From positions 1-32,459 of the forward strand of contig NZ_BQHO01000046.1 in NCBI RefSeq assembly GCF_021601385.1: 32,459 bases of DNA. Reading direction: 5' to 3'. Positions 1 through 11,106 of this stretch are shown here, piece by piece. The stretch's first letter is position 1; every line of letters begins with the position of its first letter. The notes below the pieces were generated by a model. That model was not told where the DNA came from. It saw only the letters and a program-made list of their open reading frames with translations, and did not search any database. The stretch comes from Pseudomonas parasichuanensis. GTDB taxonomy: Bacteria; Pseudomonadota; Gammaproteobacteria; Pseudomonadales; Pseudomonadaceae. A program made the translations under genes and the position numbers.

Positions 1-171
1 GCTACGCAACCCAGGTGATCACATTCTCCTAGACCTCCGGTATGGGGCAGCTGAGCAACTGAACGGGGACCTCGGCTCCACCCTTCTCCTGTGCCCCCGA
101 GGTCCCCGCTCAGTTGCTCAGCTGCCCCATACCGGAGGTCTAGGAGAATGTGATCACCTGGGTTGCGTAGC
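1..171. repeat. Long inverted repeat, 75-bp arms, 21-base loop
   Basis: Bases 1-75 are the reverse complement of bases 97-171 with a single mismatch (74 of 75 pairs), around a 21-base loop at 76-96. The arm reaches base 1, so 75 bp is a minimum length. The right arm reads on the minus strand as ordinary protein sequence of the partial zinc-ribbon gene, so the left arm looks like the turned-back copy. A fold-back assembly artefact at a contig end is the simplest explanation; a real palindrome is possible. Confidence 0.97.
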
Positions 172-419
172 ATGTCCTTATCATCGCCGCCCCCTTCACC
201 TTGTTCCGACTCAGGCGCGGCGAGCGCACAATCCAGGTGGGGACGTGCACGAAAATGTGGACCTTGTCCGCTCCGTGCCTCTTTCACGAAAATGGCCCGG
301 GTACCGCATTTGATGCAGATGAGATGACGACGCTTGATGGCTATTTCGGATACTGGGAGCTTTGCAAATTTCACCGCAGAATACTCGAAGCCATCTTGAG
401 TACACTTTGCTACGTCCAT
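1..419 (-). CDS. Zinc-ribbon hypothetical protein, partial (runs off the left edge)
   Basis: The frame is open on the minus strand from an ATG at 419 to base 1. An AGGGG Shine-Dalgarno lies about seven bases upstream. The first 80 residues look like a compact zinc-binding module: CIKC at about residues 36-39, then a His/Cys cluster (PHFRARPHLDC) about 20 residues later, followed by an acidic Gly-rich linker. From memory this N-terminus (MDVAKC..., YSAVKFAKLP) belongs to a family of uncharacterised proteins of accessory regions that carry one such zinc ribbon; that assignment is not checked. Sequence left of about base 97 is the inverted copy of 97-171, so the last 25-30 residues of the frame are not trustworthy. 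Function unknown. Confidence 0.6.
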   Translation of the reverse strand, partial: MDVAKCTQDGFEYSAVKFAKLPVSEIAIKRRHLICIKCGTRAIFVKEARSGQGPHFRARPHLDCALAAPESEQGEGGGDDKDMLRNPGDHILLDLRYGAAEQLSGDLGGTGEGWSRGPRSVAQLPHTGGLGECDHLGCV

Positions 420-529
420 CGTGATGCCCCTAGCTTGACACTTGAAGAGCCCGTTTGGGCTCACGGCTTTGTAAAGTAGGTCCTATTTGCATGTGCTTGC
501 GCACGCGCCTTCCCACTACTACAGAAATC

Positions 530-550
530 AGCCCCCGCAGCGCGAGGGCT
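530..550 (-). terminator. Hairpin after the DUF1508 gene
   Basis: AGCCCCCGC (530-538) pairs with GCGAGGGCT (542-550) around a three-base loop, nine pairs with one G-U on the minus-strand RNA. It sits 18 bases after the DUF1508 stop and is followed in that direction by GATTT, so the U tract is weak. Confidence 0.55.
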
Positions 551-568
551 TTGTGCGAGCATTAGGGA

Positions 569-901
569 TCAGGTGAGGTCGACCACCGGAGCAGTGGGGC
601 CATACGCCTTCACTGCCGTAATACCGCCATCGCGGGACTGAGCAGTGGTATAGGTTTCACTCTTTCCGATCACCTGCCCATTGCTGGCATGAAGGGTGAA
701 ATAGTATTGGCTGTTCACCGACGTCAGCTTTTTGTAGTTGCTGTCATAAGGCGAGTTGACCCGCACGGATTGGATACCATTCTGGCAGTTCGCCTTGGTG
801 GTATAGCCTTCGCTGGCTAAGATCTTCTCGCCGTTCGGGGCCTTTAGACGGAAGTAGTACTGACGGTCCGTTCCCATGAAAATTTCGTATTTGGCGCTCA
901 T
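569..901 (-). CDS. DUF1508 / YegP-like (UPF0339) protein
   Basis: 110 residues made of two copies of the roughly 50-residue DUF1508 repeat. Each copy has the core FRLKAPNGEKILASEGY or FTLHASNGQVIGKSETY, followed by a Cys- or Arg-Asp-containing segment and a GI-short-beta strand (NGIQSV, GGITAV). The E. coli relative is YegP, a small soluble protein of unknown role. The start is well supported by AGGAGAG 7 bases upstream of the ATG. It follows the 61-frame small gene by 12 bases and is probably co-transcribed from the promoter at 1158-1186. No catalytic residues are evident. Confidence 0.9.
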   Translation of the reverse strand: MSAKYEIFMGTDRQYYFRLKAPNGEKILASEGYTTKANCQNGIQSVRVNSPYDSNYKKLTSVNSQYYFTLHASNGQVIGKSETYTTAQSRDGGITAVKAYGPTAPVVDLT

Positions 902-913
902 GTTAAGGCTCTC

Positions 914-1087
914 CTATTTCTCTTTCCGAACGCCTTTGAAAGGCGTCTTATCCGAGGTTTTTACGTCCATGAACTGACCCGTCTCGGTGTCACGCTTGAC
1001 CCAGTGGCCAGACGGGGTTTGAGTTTGAGAGCGTCGGCGCACCGCACCATTGCGATGCCCATCACCACTTGGAGGGTTAGTAGCCAT
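914..1087 (-). CDS. Small basic hypothetical protein upstream of DUF1508 gene
   Basis: 57 residues from the ATG at 1087 (MATNPPSGDG...), which has GGTGA at a suitable distance; an in-frame ATG at 1099 would add four residues but has a poorer ribosome site. The protein is hydrophilic and rich in Arg, Lys, Thr and Gly, with no hydrophobic core segment. It has a WVKRDTETGQFMDVK stretch and a Lys-rich tail, and is probably largely disordered or nucleic-acid/protein binding. I recognise it as a common small protein placed next to DUF1508 genes in Pseudomonas, with no assigned function. Spacing of 12 bases to the next gene indicates an operon. Confidence 0.7.
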   Translation of the reverse strand: MATNPPSGDGHRNGAVRRRSQTQTPSGHWVKRDTETGQFMDVKTSDKTPFKGVRKEK

Positions 1088-1157
1088 ATCGGTCACCATT
1101 CTGCTTTATTGATCCAGTTTAACCAGGGTGTGTAGAAATCCCTTGGAGTCGGAGCAA

Positions 1158-1186
1158 ACATTACGCCACGATTCTGGATTTGTAAA
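1158..1186 (-). promoter_or_regulatory. Sigma70-type promoter for the small protein/DUF1508 operon
   Basis: On the minus strand TTTACA (1181-1186) and TAATGT (1158-1163) are 17 bases apart. This lies in the gap after the STAS-like gene and about 70 bases upstream of the start at 1087. It suggests the pair is transcribed independently of the ATPase/STAS module. Confidence 0.5.
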
Positions 1187-1191
1187 GCCGT

Positions 1192-1752
1192 TTAATCAGA
1201 ATTACCGATGGCGAGGTAAACGTACTCGATGCCACCCGATTCGGCCGCCTCTTCAGCCCTAAGGATGTACCCCTGGTCCTTGAGCTTTTTCAGCTTGGTG
1301 CTGGCATTGGGAACCGAGATCTCCAGCATTTCCGCTACGCGCGCTGCCGTAACTGAGCGCTGTGACAGCACACACTCCAACAGCTCTCGATTGGAAGGGC
1401 TAATTTCTGGGCCAATAACGTCATAGCGATCATCCGCCCAGACAGTCAGGGGAATCTCTTTTGCCTGGGCCGCATAGTTCCAGTTGTCGAGCAGATCTCG
1501 GCTCTTCACGTCCTTGAGGTAGAAGCCACGCTCGCCCTTGAAAAGCTTAGCCACGGCAACGACGCTTTCCCTCGGAAAGGATGCATCAGTCGCCTCAATG
1601 CCAGAAAGGGAGATCCCAAATGTGGAGATCTCTGGGTGCGAGTGAACAAATTCGAGAAGCTTCGCAAAAGCGGCCTTACCCTGAACGTTGCCGAAGGGAT
1701 GGTCGTCTTCAGTGAAGTCGATTAGGTTGACAGAGATAGATTTCTGATTCAT
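1192..1752 (-). CDS. STAS-like (DUF4325) protein with C-terminal winged HTH
   Basis: 186 residues. Residues 7-106 look like a STAS-like DUF4325 domain: alternating strands and helices with a central GISLSGIEATDASFPRES segment (46-63), where STAS proteins carry the regulatory Ser/Thr loop, then ERGFYLKDVKSRDLLDNW (74-91). Residues 121-183 look like a winged helix-turn-helix (SVTAARVAEMLEISVPNAS with a KKLKDQGYI wing). The gene starts 23 bases after the stop of the GHKL ATPase gene. By analogy with anti-sigma/anti-anti-sigma pairs (GHKL kinase plus STAS protein), the two products may interact. That partnership is inference; the family itself is of unknown function. A typical DNA target or serine phosphorylation cannot be shown from sequence alone. 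Confidence 0.78.
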   Translation of the reverse strand: MNQKSISVNLIDFTEDDHPFGNVQGKAAFAKLLEFVHSHPEISTFGISLSGIEATDASFPRESVVAVAKLFKGERGFYLKDVKSRDLLDNWNYAAQAKEIPLTVWADDRYDVIGPEISPSNRELLECVLSQRSVTAARVAEMLEISVPNASTKLKKLKDQGYILRAEEAAESGGIEYVYLAIGNSD

Positions 1753-1775
1753 TTGCTCAGTTTAACGAGAGAGCC

Positions 1776-2861
1776 TTAGCTGTCAATGAAGAAGTCGAAG
1801 CAGATATGCGTTCCCAAAATGGTCGGCATATTCACGCGCGAGACGCTCCTGTTGAACTGACCATCGCTATAAACCATTGTCAGCTCGAAATTTTTCTGCC
1901 TTACGGTGACGGTTGCATTGAAGCCAGCCGCCACATCGCCACTGCGTTTCAAGCCGAGACCACGGCCGTCATCCTCAGAGCTGGAGATGCGCCCCTGCTT
2001 GAAAACATGCAATACCAACTCTGGCCCAGCCTCAGGCTTTGAGAAGTCGAGCTGCCGAAAAAGTTCATGGTATTTATGCTCCAGCACGGGTTGTAGGCTG
2101 CCTACAATGCCAATCCCGCTGTCAGAAATCACTGTCTGGATTTTCTTACCCTTCGGGTAGTACTGGAGCGCTGCAAAGCCCGGAATTTCAGACTTCGCAT
2201 GATCCCTCACGTTTCCGAATAGCTCCGAGATGAACGTAAATGCGGATTGTGAATAGCGCTCTCCAGCACAATTCACTAGGCTGTTTTTCAAGCGTTTGGG
2301 GATCGATTCGTCAGGGATTTGGTGGTCAATGGATGCAAGCTCGACCACCCCTTGGTTGTTACCACGGTAGGCTACAGCTCCGGAATGAGCAGGACGCTGC
2401 GGAATCACGTCCACTTTTCCAGCCAAGTGGTCAAAAAAGCCCAATCGATTGAAATAGGTCAGGGTCGCTCTGCACGCGCTGAAGTCAATCGAGGTGACCT
2501 TACCAACCATCACGAGCTGATTGCACAGCGCTAGAAGCCTAGCTGCGGCGTCGACCATGATTTTGCAGCCTTTAGGGACGACAAACTCAACCTCAGAACA
2601 GTTTTCATCTAGAGGCGAACCGGTGGCTTCGAGCACATCTTCAAACGATGTGGCTCCAACCCAGGCCTCTTCTTCGAGCACAACCGTCAGCTTGGTCCCG
2701 GCAGTCAACGACCAGCGTTGCTCATCATCATGGATAAAGGTTTCAGGGTTTTTGTAGAGAAGGGAGTTAACGACCCCTTTCTCCACACCCAGCTGCCGTG
2801 CAATTTCCCTTCCTTTCGCTCCCGGATTCAACCTGAGAAAGCGTACGATTTCAGCAATCAT
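1776..2861 (-). CDS. HTH-containing GHKL ATPase, partner of STAS-like protein
   Basis: 361 residues from the ATG at 2861. An in-frame ATG at 2948 would add 29 residues, but those look unlike a domain and have no clear ribosome site; the 2861 start has AGGTGG 12 bases upstream, so the start is uncertain. Residues 1-50 are a helix-turn-helix (GREIARQLGVEKGVVNSLLY). Residues 90-148 resemble a STAS-like fold (SIDFSACRATLTYFNRLGF). Residues 205-330 are a Bergerat-fold ATPase: N box E213-x3-N217, G1 box DSGIGI (247-252), G2 box DDGRGLGL (297-304). No phospho-acceptor His box or transmembrane segment is seen, so it is not an ordinary sensor kinase. It probably binds ATP in the cytoplasm and acts with the downstream STAS-winged-HTH protein. 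Biological role unknown. Confidence 0.78.
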   Translation of the reverse strand: MIAEIVRFLRLNPGAKGREIARQLGVEKGVVNSLLYKNPETFIHDDEQRWSLTAGTKLTVVLEEEAWVGATSFEDVLEATGSPLDENCSEVEFVVPKGCKIMVDAAARLLALCNQLVMVGKVTSIDFSACRATLTYFNRLGFFDHLAGKVDVIPQRPAHSGAVAYRGNNQGVVELASIDHQIPDESIPKRLKNSLVNCAGERYSQSAFTFISELFGNVRDHAKSEIPGFAALQYYPKGKKIQTVISDSGIGIVGSLQPVLEHKYHELFRQLDFSKPEAGPELVLHVFKQGRISSSEDDGRGLGLKRSGDVAAGFNATVTVRQKNFELTMVYSDGQFNRSVSRVNMPTILGTHICFDFFIDS

Positions 2862-2987
2862 CGAAGCAAAAAACCACCTGATTTCCTTGGCTAAGCCTGG
2901 TTCCTCGGGACGACACGCTATCGCCCTAACCAAGCCACTGTCCCTCATTGGCGGTCTTTCAAGAAGAGCATCCGAAGGGCTTGCGTG

Positions 2988-3434
2988 TTAGATGGCAATA
3001 CCATGGCCTATCTGACCGATTAGATCCAGCACTACGCGCGATTCAACCTCGGTGAGTAAGCAATCGAGCGGCCGCCGGTCCTTGAGCGCCCATTGAGGTG
3101 TGATGAGCCAGTGGCGAGCAAGCCCCCAGTCCCCGCCAAACAGAGCCTGCGCAGCATGGAGTACTCGTGCGGTTCGGATGAGCCGGTCGCTTTGCATAGA
3201 CGACCACCGACCACACTGACGTGCTCGGTGAAGCGCGTAGGCCGATAGCCCGGTGATGGCCGCCAGTGTCTGCACAGAAAACCCAGAGATGCTCGCCATT
3301 CTGGAAAGAACTGCATACTCAAGACCCTGCTGCACACACTGGTACAGTTCCGCACCGTGGGCGGGTATCCCAATGTCGCTCCAATAGATTGGCGCTGCCG
3401 GGGCAGGTGGGCAGTAACTTTTAAGCTCCACCAC
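2988..3434 (-). CDS. Xre/MbcA/ParS-type (DUF2384) antitoxin, orphan
   Basis: 148 residues, the usual length for the Xre antitoxin of RES-Xre toxin-antitoxin pairs. The N-terminal half has the Xre-like helix-turn-helix (LAAITGLSAYALHRARQCGR), the C-terminal half the DUF2384 toxin-binding domain (WLITPQWALKDRRPLD, then LIGQIGHGI at the very end). The GTG start has AGAGGT six bases upstream, and the site overlaps the stop of the preceding gene, suggesting coupling. In this family the RES-domain toxin, an NAD-degrading enzyme, normally follows immediately; here the next gene is the GHKL ATPase and no RES domain is present. It is either a leftover antitoxin or a repressor recruited by its neighbours. 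Confidence 0.82.
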   Translation of the reverse strand: MVELKSYCPPAPAAPIYWSDIGIPAHGAELYQCVQQGLEYAVLSRMASISGFSVQTLAAITGLSAYALHRARQCGRWSSMQSDRLIRTARVLHAAQALFGGDWGLARHWLITPQWALKDRRPLDCLLTEVESRVVLDLIGQIGHGIAI

Positions 3435-3446
3435 GTGTGACCTCTT

Positions 3447-4256
3447 TCAGTAGGGAATCTGAATCACCTGATCCAAAAGGACATCAGGTGCTACGACCAA
3501 GGGGTCCAGCCAGTCGGCCTTAGCCCTTGCCCAGCGGAGATAATCCAGCTGAGTATCGCTGGGACCGTCACCACACGAGTAGCTGGCCTGCTCGACAGCA
3601 TCTACATAGGCACGAATCAGTTGCGCCTCTTGCCAGCGCTGCGCGGCCGCCCTGAGTGCAGTTAGCTTATGTTGTTCTGCGTCCTGGAGTTCTTTTTGCG
3701 CCAATGCATGAAGACGCTGAGTTTCACGTAGTGCCTCGGCCTCGGCCCGCTCCTCACGGTACTGGAGGAGAACCAACGCTCGCTTGGCCATCAGCATGAC
3801 AAGCTTGTTGAGCTGGTCTTCGACATGTTGCCTAGTGCTGTCCCGAATACAGCCGCCATACCCGCTATCACTTTTTACCTCAAGGCGCCCCGAGGGAGTG
3901 AAGGTGTAACGCGGCCAGTAACTCCAACGTCCATGTGCCTTCGCAGCTTTCTCATCCTCCGTAGGTACATAGTCTGAGCGTACGGTGGGTTCTACGATGC
4001 TCAAGGTCAGTCGCACGCCGAACATCTCAACTTCCACGTGCCGATTGCCCTCCACCAACCGATAACCACGTACCTCCAAAGCACGAATCAGTGCATTAGC
4101 CAAGCGCAGAGCCCGCGCTCGTTGCCCCGTAGAGACTGCAATCTCGATTCCTTTTCCGTGTGGCACCGAAAGGCCGCGCTCGTTTTGCCGGGTTTTCTGA
4201 AAGGCATTCCGGGTAGCGGCAACCAACGGATGCCAGCGGACCACAAGATCCCGCAC
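3447..4256 (-). CDS. Hypothetical protein, probably a C-terminal fragment
   Basis: 269 codons from a GTG at 4256 with no clear ribosome site. An HPLVAATRNAF motif near the start, a segment about residues 55-95 (anti-parallel helix then strands, ALRLANALIRALEVRGY), and a Glu/Arg-rich coiled coil from about 140 to 225 are visible. From memory, similar proteins are longer and begin with a DNA-binding-like region (LYE-x-VW...PM, ...YGISDVGLAK...GYWA) ahead of the HPLV motif; that part is missing. The open frame continues upstream antisense to the YgjP fragment, so it was most likely cut by a rearrangement at about 4250. Function unknown. Confidence 0.55.
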   Translation of the reverse strand: MRDLVVRWHPLVAATRNAFQKTRQNERGLSVPHGKGIEIAVSTGQRARALRLANALIRALEVRGYRLVEGNRHVEVEMFGVRLTLSIVEPTVRSDYVPTEDEKAAKAHGRWSYWPRYTFTPSGRLEVKSDSGYGGCIRDSTRQHVEDQLNKLVMLMAKRALVLLQYREERAEAEALRETQRLHALAQKELQDAEQHKLTALRAAAQRWQEAQLIRAYVDAVEQASYSCGDGPSDTQLDYLRWARAKADWLDPLVVAPDVLLDQVIQIPY

Positions 4257-4268
4257 GATTATGCGGTT

Positions 4269-4658
4269 ATGTTCGTGCGCACAGATACCACTATCGAACG
4301 CCGTGAGCAGATGCTTCAGGACTTCTACCGTGCCGAATTGAAACGTCTGATGCCGGAGATGCTGGAGAAATGGCAGCCGAAGTTAGGAGTTGAAGCGCGC
4401 GCTTGGGGCATCAAGCGAATGAAGACGAAGTGGGGCACCTGCAACATTGAAGCCCGCCGTATCTGGCTCAACCTGGAGCTGGCCAAGAAGCCTGTGCAGT
4501 GTCTGGAGTACATCCTGGTACATGAGTTGGCTCACTTACATGAGCGGCACCACAATGACCGCTTTATCAGCCTTCTAGATCAACATCTACCTCAATGGAA
4601 GCTGCTGAAAGACCAGCTCAACAGTAGCGTTCTTGCTGACGAGCGCTGGAATCACTAG
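4269..4658 (+). pseudogene. YgjP-like M48-type metallopeptidase, 5'-truncated
   Basis: The 129 codons from the ATG at 4269 keep the whole catalytic half of the YgjP/DUF45 metallopeptidase family: GIKRMKTKWGTCN, then VHELAHLHERHH, which holds the zinc-binding HELAH. The usual N-terminal domain of about 100 residues is missing. The frame continues upstream without a stop, but that stretch is antisense to the neighbouring gene. Intact homologues are often found beside type I restriction-modification genes, so this may be the remnant of such a locus; that is inference. There is no convincing ribosome site at 4269. The fragment may still be expressed, but it is probably dead. Confidence 0.75.
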
Positions 4659-4688
4659 CTAGTTCGATAAGCCTATGTTTACAAAAGA

Positions 4689-4712
4689 AAAACCCCGGAA
4701 TTCCGGGGTTTT
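4689..4712. terminator. Bidirectional terminator between gyrB and accessory region
   Basis: A perfect 24-base palindrome with AAAA at one side, CCCCGG arms and a TTTT tail, centred on GAATTC. It is symmetric, so it can stop both the YgjP fragment transcript and the gyrB transcript (ending at 4812). It marks the boundary between the accessory block and the core genome. Confidence 0.85.
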
Positions 4713-4811
4713 CTCTGCCAAGGCACGACATTTACAGTGCCCACTTCTGTCGCTAAGTCCCTGATTTGTCGAAGTGAGCACATGACATCAAATGTGCCTA
4801 CCGACACTGGA

Positions 4812-8340
<3,529 letters not shown>

Positions 8341-8355
8341 TTCGCCTGCTACAAA

Positions 8356-9459
8356 TTACAGACGCATCGGCATGACAACGTAGGACGAGTCATCATTGCC
8401 GGCTTCCTGCACCAGGGCACTGCTGTTGGAGTCCGACAGAATCAGGCGGACCTGTTCTGTAGTCATGACACCCAGCACGTCCAGCAGGTAGCTGACGTTG
8501 AAACCGATCTCCAGAGAGCTGCCGTTGTAGTCGACGCTGATCTCTTCTTCCGCTTCTTCCTGCTCCGGGTTGTTGGCCTGGATCTTCAATTGGCCAGCCG
8601 CCAATTGCAGGCGAATACCACGGTACTTCTCGTTCGACAGGATCGCGGTACGGCTGAACGCCTCACGCAGGGCCTGACGATCGCCGACCACCAGTTTGTC
8701 GCCGCCTTTCGGCAACACGCGCTCGTAGTCCGGGAACTTGCCGTCGACCAGTTTGGAGGTGAAGGTGAACTCACCGGTGGTCGCGCGAATGTGGTGCTGG
8801 CCAAGGACGATGCTGACCATGCCTTCCGGGTCGGTGAGCAGGCGGGCCAGCTCAAGGATACCTTTGCGCGGCACGATGACCTGGTGGCGGTCGGCCTGGC
8901 CGATCGGCGCTTGCATGGCGCACAGGGCCAGGCGGTGACCATCGGTGGCTACCGCGCGCAGGGTGTCGGTGGACACTTCCAGCAGCATGCCGTTGAGGTA
9001 GTAGCGCACATCCTGCTGGGCCATGGCGAAGCTGGTGCGCTCGATGAGGCGGCGCAGCTTGCTCTGTTCCAGGTTGCAGGTCAGCGAGCCCGGGCCTTCT
9101 TCCACGGTCGGGAAGTCATTGGCGGGCAGCGTGGACAGGGTGAAGCGGCTGCGGCCGGCCTTGACCAGCAGCTTCTGCTCGTCGACCTTGATGTCGATCA
9201 GCACGTCGCTGGGCAGGCTCTTGCAGATGTCCATCAGCTTGCGCGCCGGGACAGTGATCTCGCCCGGCTCGGCAGGCTCTTCCAGCTGAACGCGGCCAAC
9301 CAGTTCGACTTCCAGGTCGGTACCGGTCAACGACAGCTGCTGGCCTTGTACGACCAGCAGGACGTTGGACAGGACCGGCAAGGTCTGGCGGCGCTCGACG
9401 ACGCCGGCGACCAGTTGCAGGGGTTTCAACAGGGCTTCGCGTTGAATGGTGAAATGCAT
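8356..9459 (-). CDS. dnaN: DNA polymerase III beta sliding clamp
   Basis: 367 residues, the normal length. DnaN forms the ring that holds DNA polymerase III on DNA. The three repeated clamp domains are recognisable; the start (MHFTIQREALLKPL) and the end (YVVMPMRL) match Pseudomonas clamps, and AGGGA precedes the ATG. The gene follows dnaA by 40 bases and precedes recF by 15, the usual dnaA operon order. Confidence 0.98.
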   Translation of the reverse strand: MHFTIQREALLKPLQLVAGVVERRQTLPVLSNVLLVVQGQQLSLTGTDLEVELVGRVQLEEPAEPGEITVPARKLMDICKSLPSDVLIDIKVDEQKLLVKAGRSRFTLSTLPANDFPTVEEGPGSLTCNLEQSKLRRLIERTSFAMAQQDVRYYLNGMLLEVSTDTLRAVATDGHRLALCAMQAPIGQADRHQVIVPRKGILELARLLTDPEGMVSIVLGQHHIRATTGEFTFTSKLVDGKFPDYERVLPKGGDKLVVGDRQALREAFSRTAILSNEKYRGIRLQLAAGQLKIQANNPEQEEAEEEISVDYNGSSLEIGFNVSYLLDVLGVMTTEQVRLILSDSNSSALVQEAGNDDSSYVVMPMRL

Positions 9460-9499
9460 GGTCTAGTCCCTTGCCTTCAATTAGCTACGCAGACGACCA

Positions 9500-11032
9500 T
9501 CAGGTCGTCAGTGTGCGCAGCAGGTTCTTGTAGTCCTCGCGGATGTCCGCGTCGGATTCCTTCAATTCGTTGATCTTGCGGCAGGCGTGCAGCACGGTGG
9601 TATGGTCGCGGCCGCCAAACATGTCGCCGATTTCCGGCAAGCTGTGGTTGGTCAGCTCCTTCGACAGGGCCATGGCCACCTGGCGCGGGCGCGCTACAGA
9701 GCGCGAACGGCGCTTGGACAGCAGATCAGAGATTTTGATCTTGTAGTACTCGGCCACGGTGCGCTGGATGTTATCCACACTCACCAGCTTGTCCTGCAGC
9801 GCCAGCAGATCCTTGAGCGATTCGCGAATGAGCTCGATGGTGATGTCGCGGCCCATGAAGTGCGAGTGAGCGATCACCCGCTTCAAGGCACCTTCAAGTT
9901 CACGTACGTTGGAACGGATGCGCTGGGCGATGAAGAACGCGGCATCGTGCGGCAGCTCGACCTTGGCCTGGTCGGCCTTCTTCATCAGGATCGCCACGCG
10001 GGTTTCCAACTCCGGCGGCTCCACAGCCACCGTCAGGCCCCAACCGAAGCGCGACTTGAGGCGCTCTTCCAGGCCTTCGATTTCCTTCGGGTAGCGGTCG
10101 CTGGTGAGGATCACCTGCTGGCCGCCCTCGAGCAGGGCGTTGAAGGTGTGGAAAAACTCTTCCTGCGAACGCTCCTTGCGGGCGAAGAACTGGATGTCGT
10201 CGATCAGCAGCGCGTCGACCGAGCGGTAGAAGCGTTTGAATTCGTTGATCGCGTTCAGCTGCAGGGCCTTGACCATGTCGGCGACGAAGCGTTCGGAATG
10301 CAGGTAGACAACCTTGGCATTCGGGTTCTTCTTGAGCAGGTGGTTACCCACAGCGTGCATCAAGTGCGTCTTACCCAGGCCGACACCACCATACAGGAAC
10401 AGTGGGTTGTAGCCGTGCTTGGGGTTGTCCGCGACCTGCCAGGCAGCCGCACGGGCCAACTGGTTCGACTTACCTTCCACGAAAGTTTCGAAGGTGAAGG
10501 TGCGGTTCAGGTAGCTGGTGTGCTTGAGCGCGCCTTCGACCTGCACTGTGCGTTGCTCGGTGCGGCCGGTTGCTGCGGGCGCCGAACTGGGCTCAGCCAT
10601 GCTGTCAAAACTGCTGCGCGAAGCCGATTCTTCGATGCCGCTGGTAACTGGCTCGAGCACCGGCTCCATGACCGGTTCGCTCGGCAGCACGATCTGTGCA
10701 ACTGGCTGGGCCTGAGCCTGCTGGGCCAGGGTAGCGGCGACGGCAGCGCTGACCGGCGCATTCGGAGCAGTGCGCGCAGCAGAACTGCGACGGCTACCTA
10801 TTAATAAGGAAAGCGCTGGCGCGATGCCGTTGCCGTGTTCGCCCAACAGCTCGAGCAGACGACCCAGGTACTTTTCATTGACCCAATCGAGCACGAAGCG
10901 GTTGGGCGCGTAGACGCGCAACTCGTCGCCTTCGGCTTCGACCTGTAGCGGACGGATCCAGGTGTTGAATTGCTGGGCAGGCAGTTCATCGCGCAGAAGC
11001 TCCACGCACTGCTGCCAAAGTTCCACTGACAC
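9500..11032 (-). CDS. dnaA: Chromosomal replication initiator DnaA
   Basis: 510 residues from a GTG at 11032, chosen because AGGGG lies upstream and the product then begins with the conserved SVELWQQC. The frame is open further upstream but that part is the leader. Domain I is 1-78, a Pro/Ala/Glu-rich linker 80-170, then AAA+ with Walker [10 protein letters not shown] (215-223) and Walker B LLIDDIQ (275-281). The C-terminal DNA-binding helix-turn-helix contains [12 protein letters not shown]. DnaA-ATP binds the boxes in the adjacent non-coding region and opens the origin. A DnaA box overlaps its own promoter, and one perfect box lies inside the gene at 9771-9779. Confidence 0.98.
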   Translation of the reverse strand: MSVELWQQCVELLRDELPAQQFNTWIRPLQVEAEGDELRVYAPNRFVLDWVNEKYLGRLLELLGEHGNGIAPALSLLIGSRRSSAARTAPNAPVSAAVAATLAQQAQAQPVAQIVLPSEPVMEPVLEPVTSGIEESASRSSFDSMAEPSSAPAATGRTEQRTVQVEGALKHTSYLNRTFTFETFVEGKSNQLARAAAWQVADNPKHGYNPLFLYGGVGLGKTHLMHAVGNHLLKKNPNAKVVYLHSERFVADMVKALQLNAINEFKRFYRSVDALLIDDIQFFARKERSQEEFFHTFNALLEGGQQVILTSDRYPKEIEGLEERLKSRFGWGLTVAVEPPELETRVAILMKKADQAKVELPHDAAFFIAQRIRSNVRELEGALKRVIAHSHFMGRDITIELIRESLKDLLALQDKLVSVDNIQRTVAEYYKIKISDLLSKRRSRSVARPRQVAMALSKELTNHSLPEIGDMFGGRDHTTVLHACRKINELKESDADIREDYKNLLRTLTT

Positions 11033-11077
11033 GGATATCCCCTGAGTTGAAAGCCGGATGAGGCAAAACAAACCGCC

Positions 11078-11106
11078 ATTGTACCGGGCGGGCGGTCAGT
11101 TATCCA
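11078..11106 (-). promoter_or_regulatory. dnaA promoter overlapped by a DnaA box
   Basis: On the minus strand TACAAT (11078-11083) is a good -10. The hexamer 17 bases upstream (11101-11106) lies inside the perfect DnaA box at 11100-11108, so DnaA binding would block the -35. The predicted transcript begins about 40 bases upstream of the GTG start. Prediction from sequence only. Confidence 0.5.

Noticed and set aside
1-171. The inverted repeat as a CRISPR or insertion-sequence end
   Set aside because: There is a single pair of arms with a 21-base loop, no spaced repeats, no transposase frame and no target duplication.
446-466. Hairpin GAGCCC-GTTT-GGGCTC as a terminator
   Set aside because: Only six pairs and no T run next to it in either direction.
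201-479. Plus-strand 92-codon frame near the left edge
   Set aside because: It is antisense to the zinc-ribbon reading on the minus strand, which has Cys pairs, a ribosome site and a familiar N-terminus.
4038-4268. Upstream extension of the YgjP fragment to an ATG at 4038
   Set aside because: This part is antisense to the neighbouring gene, and its residues do not resemble the N-terminal domain of the family.
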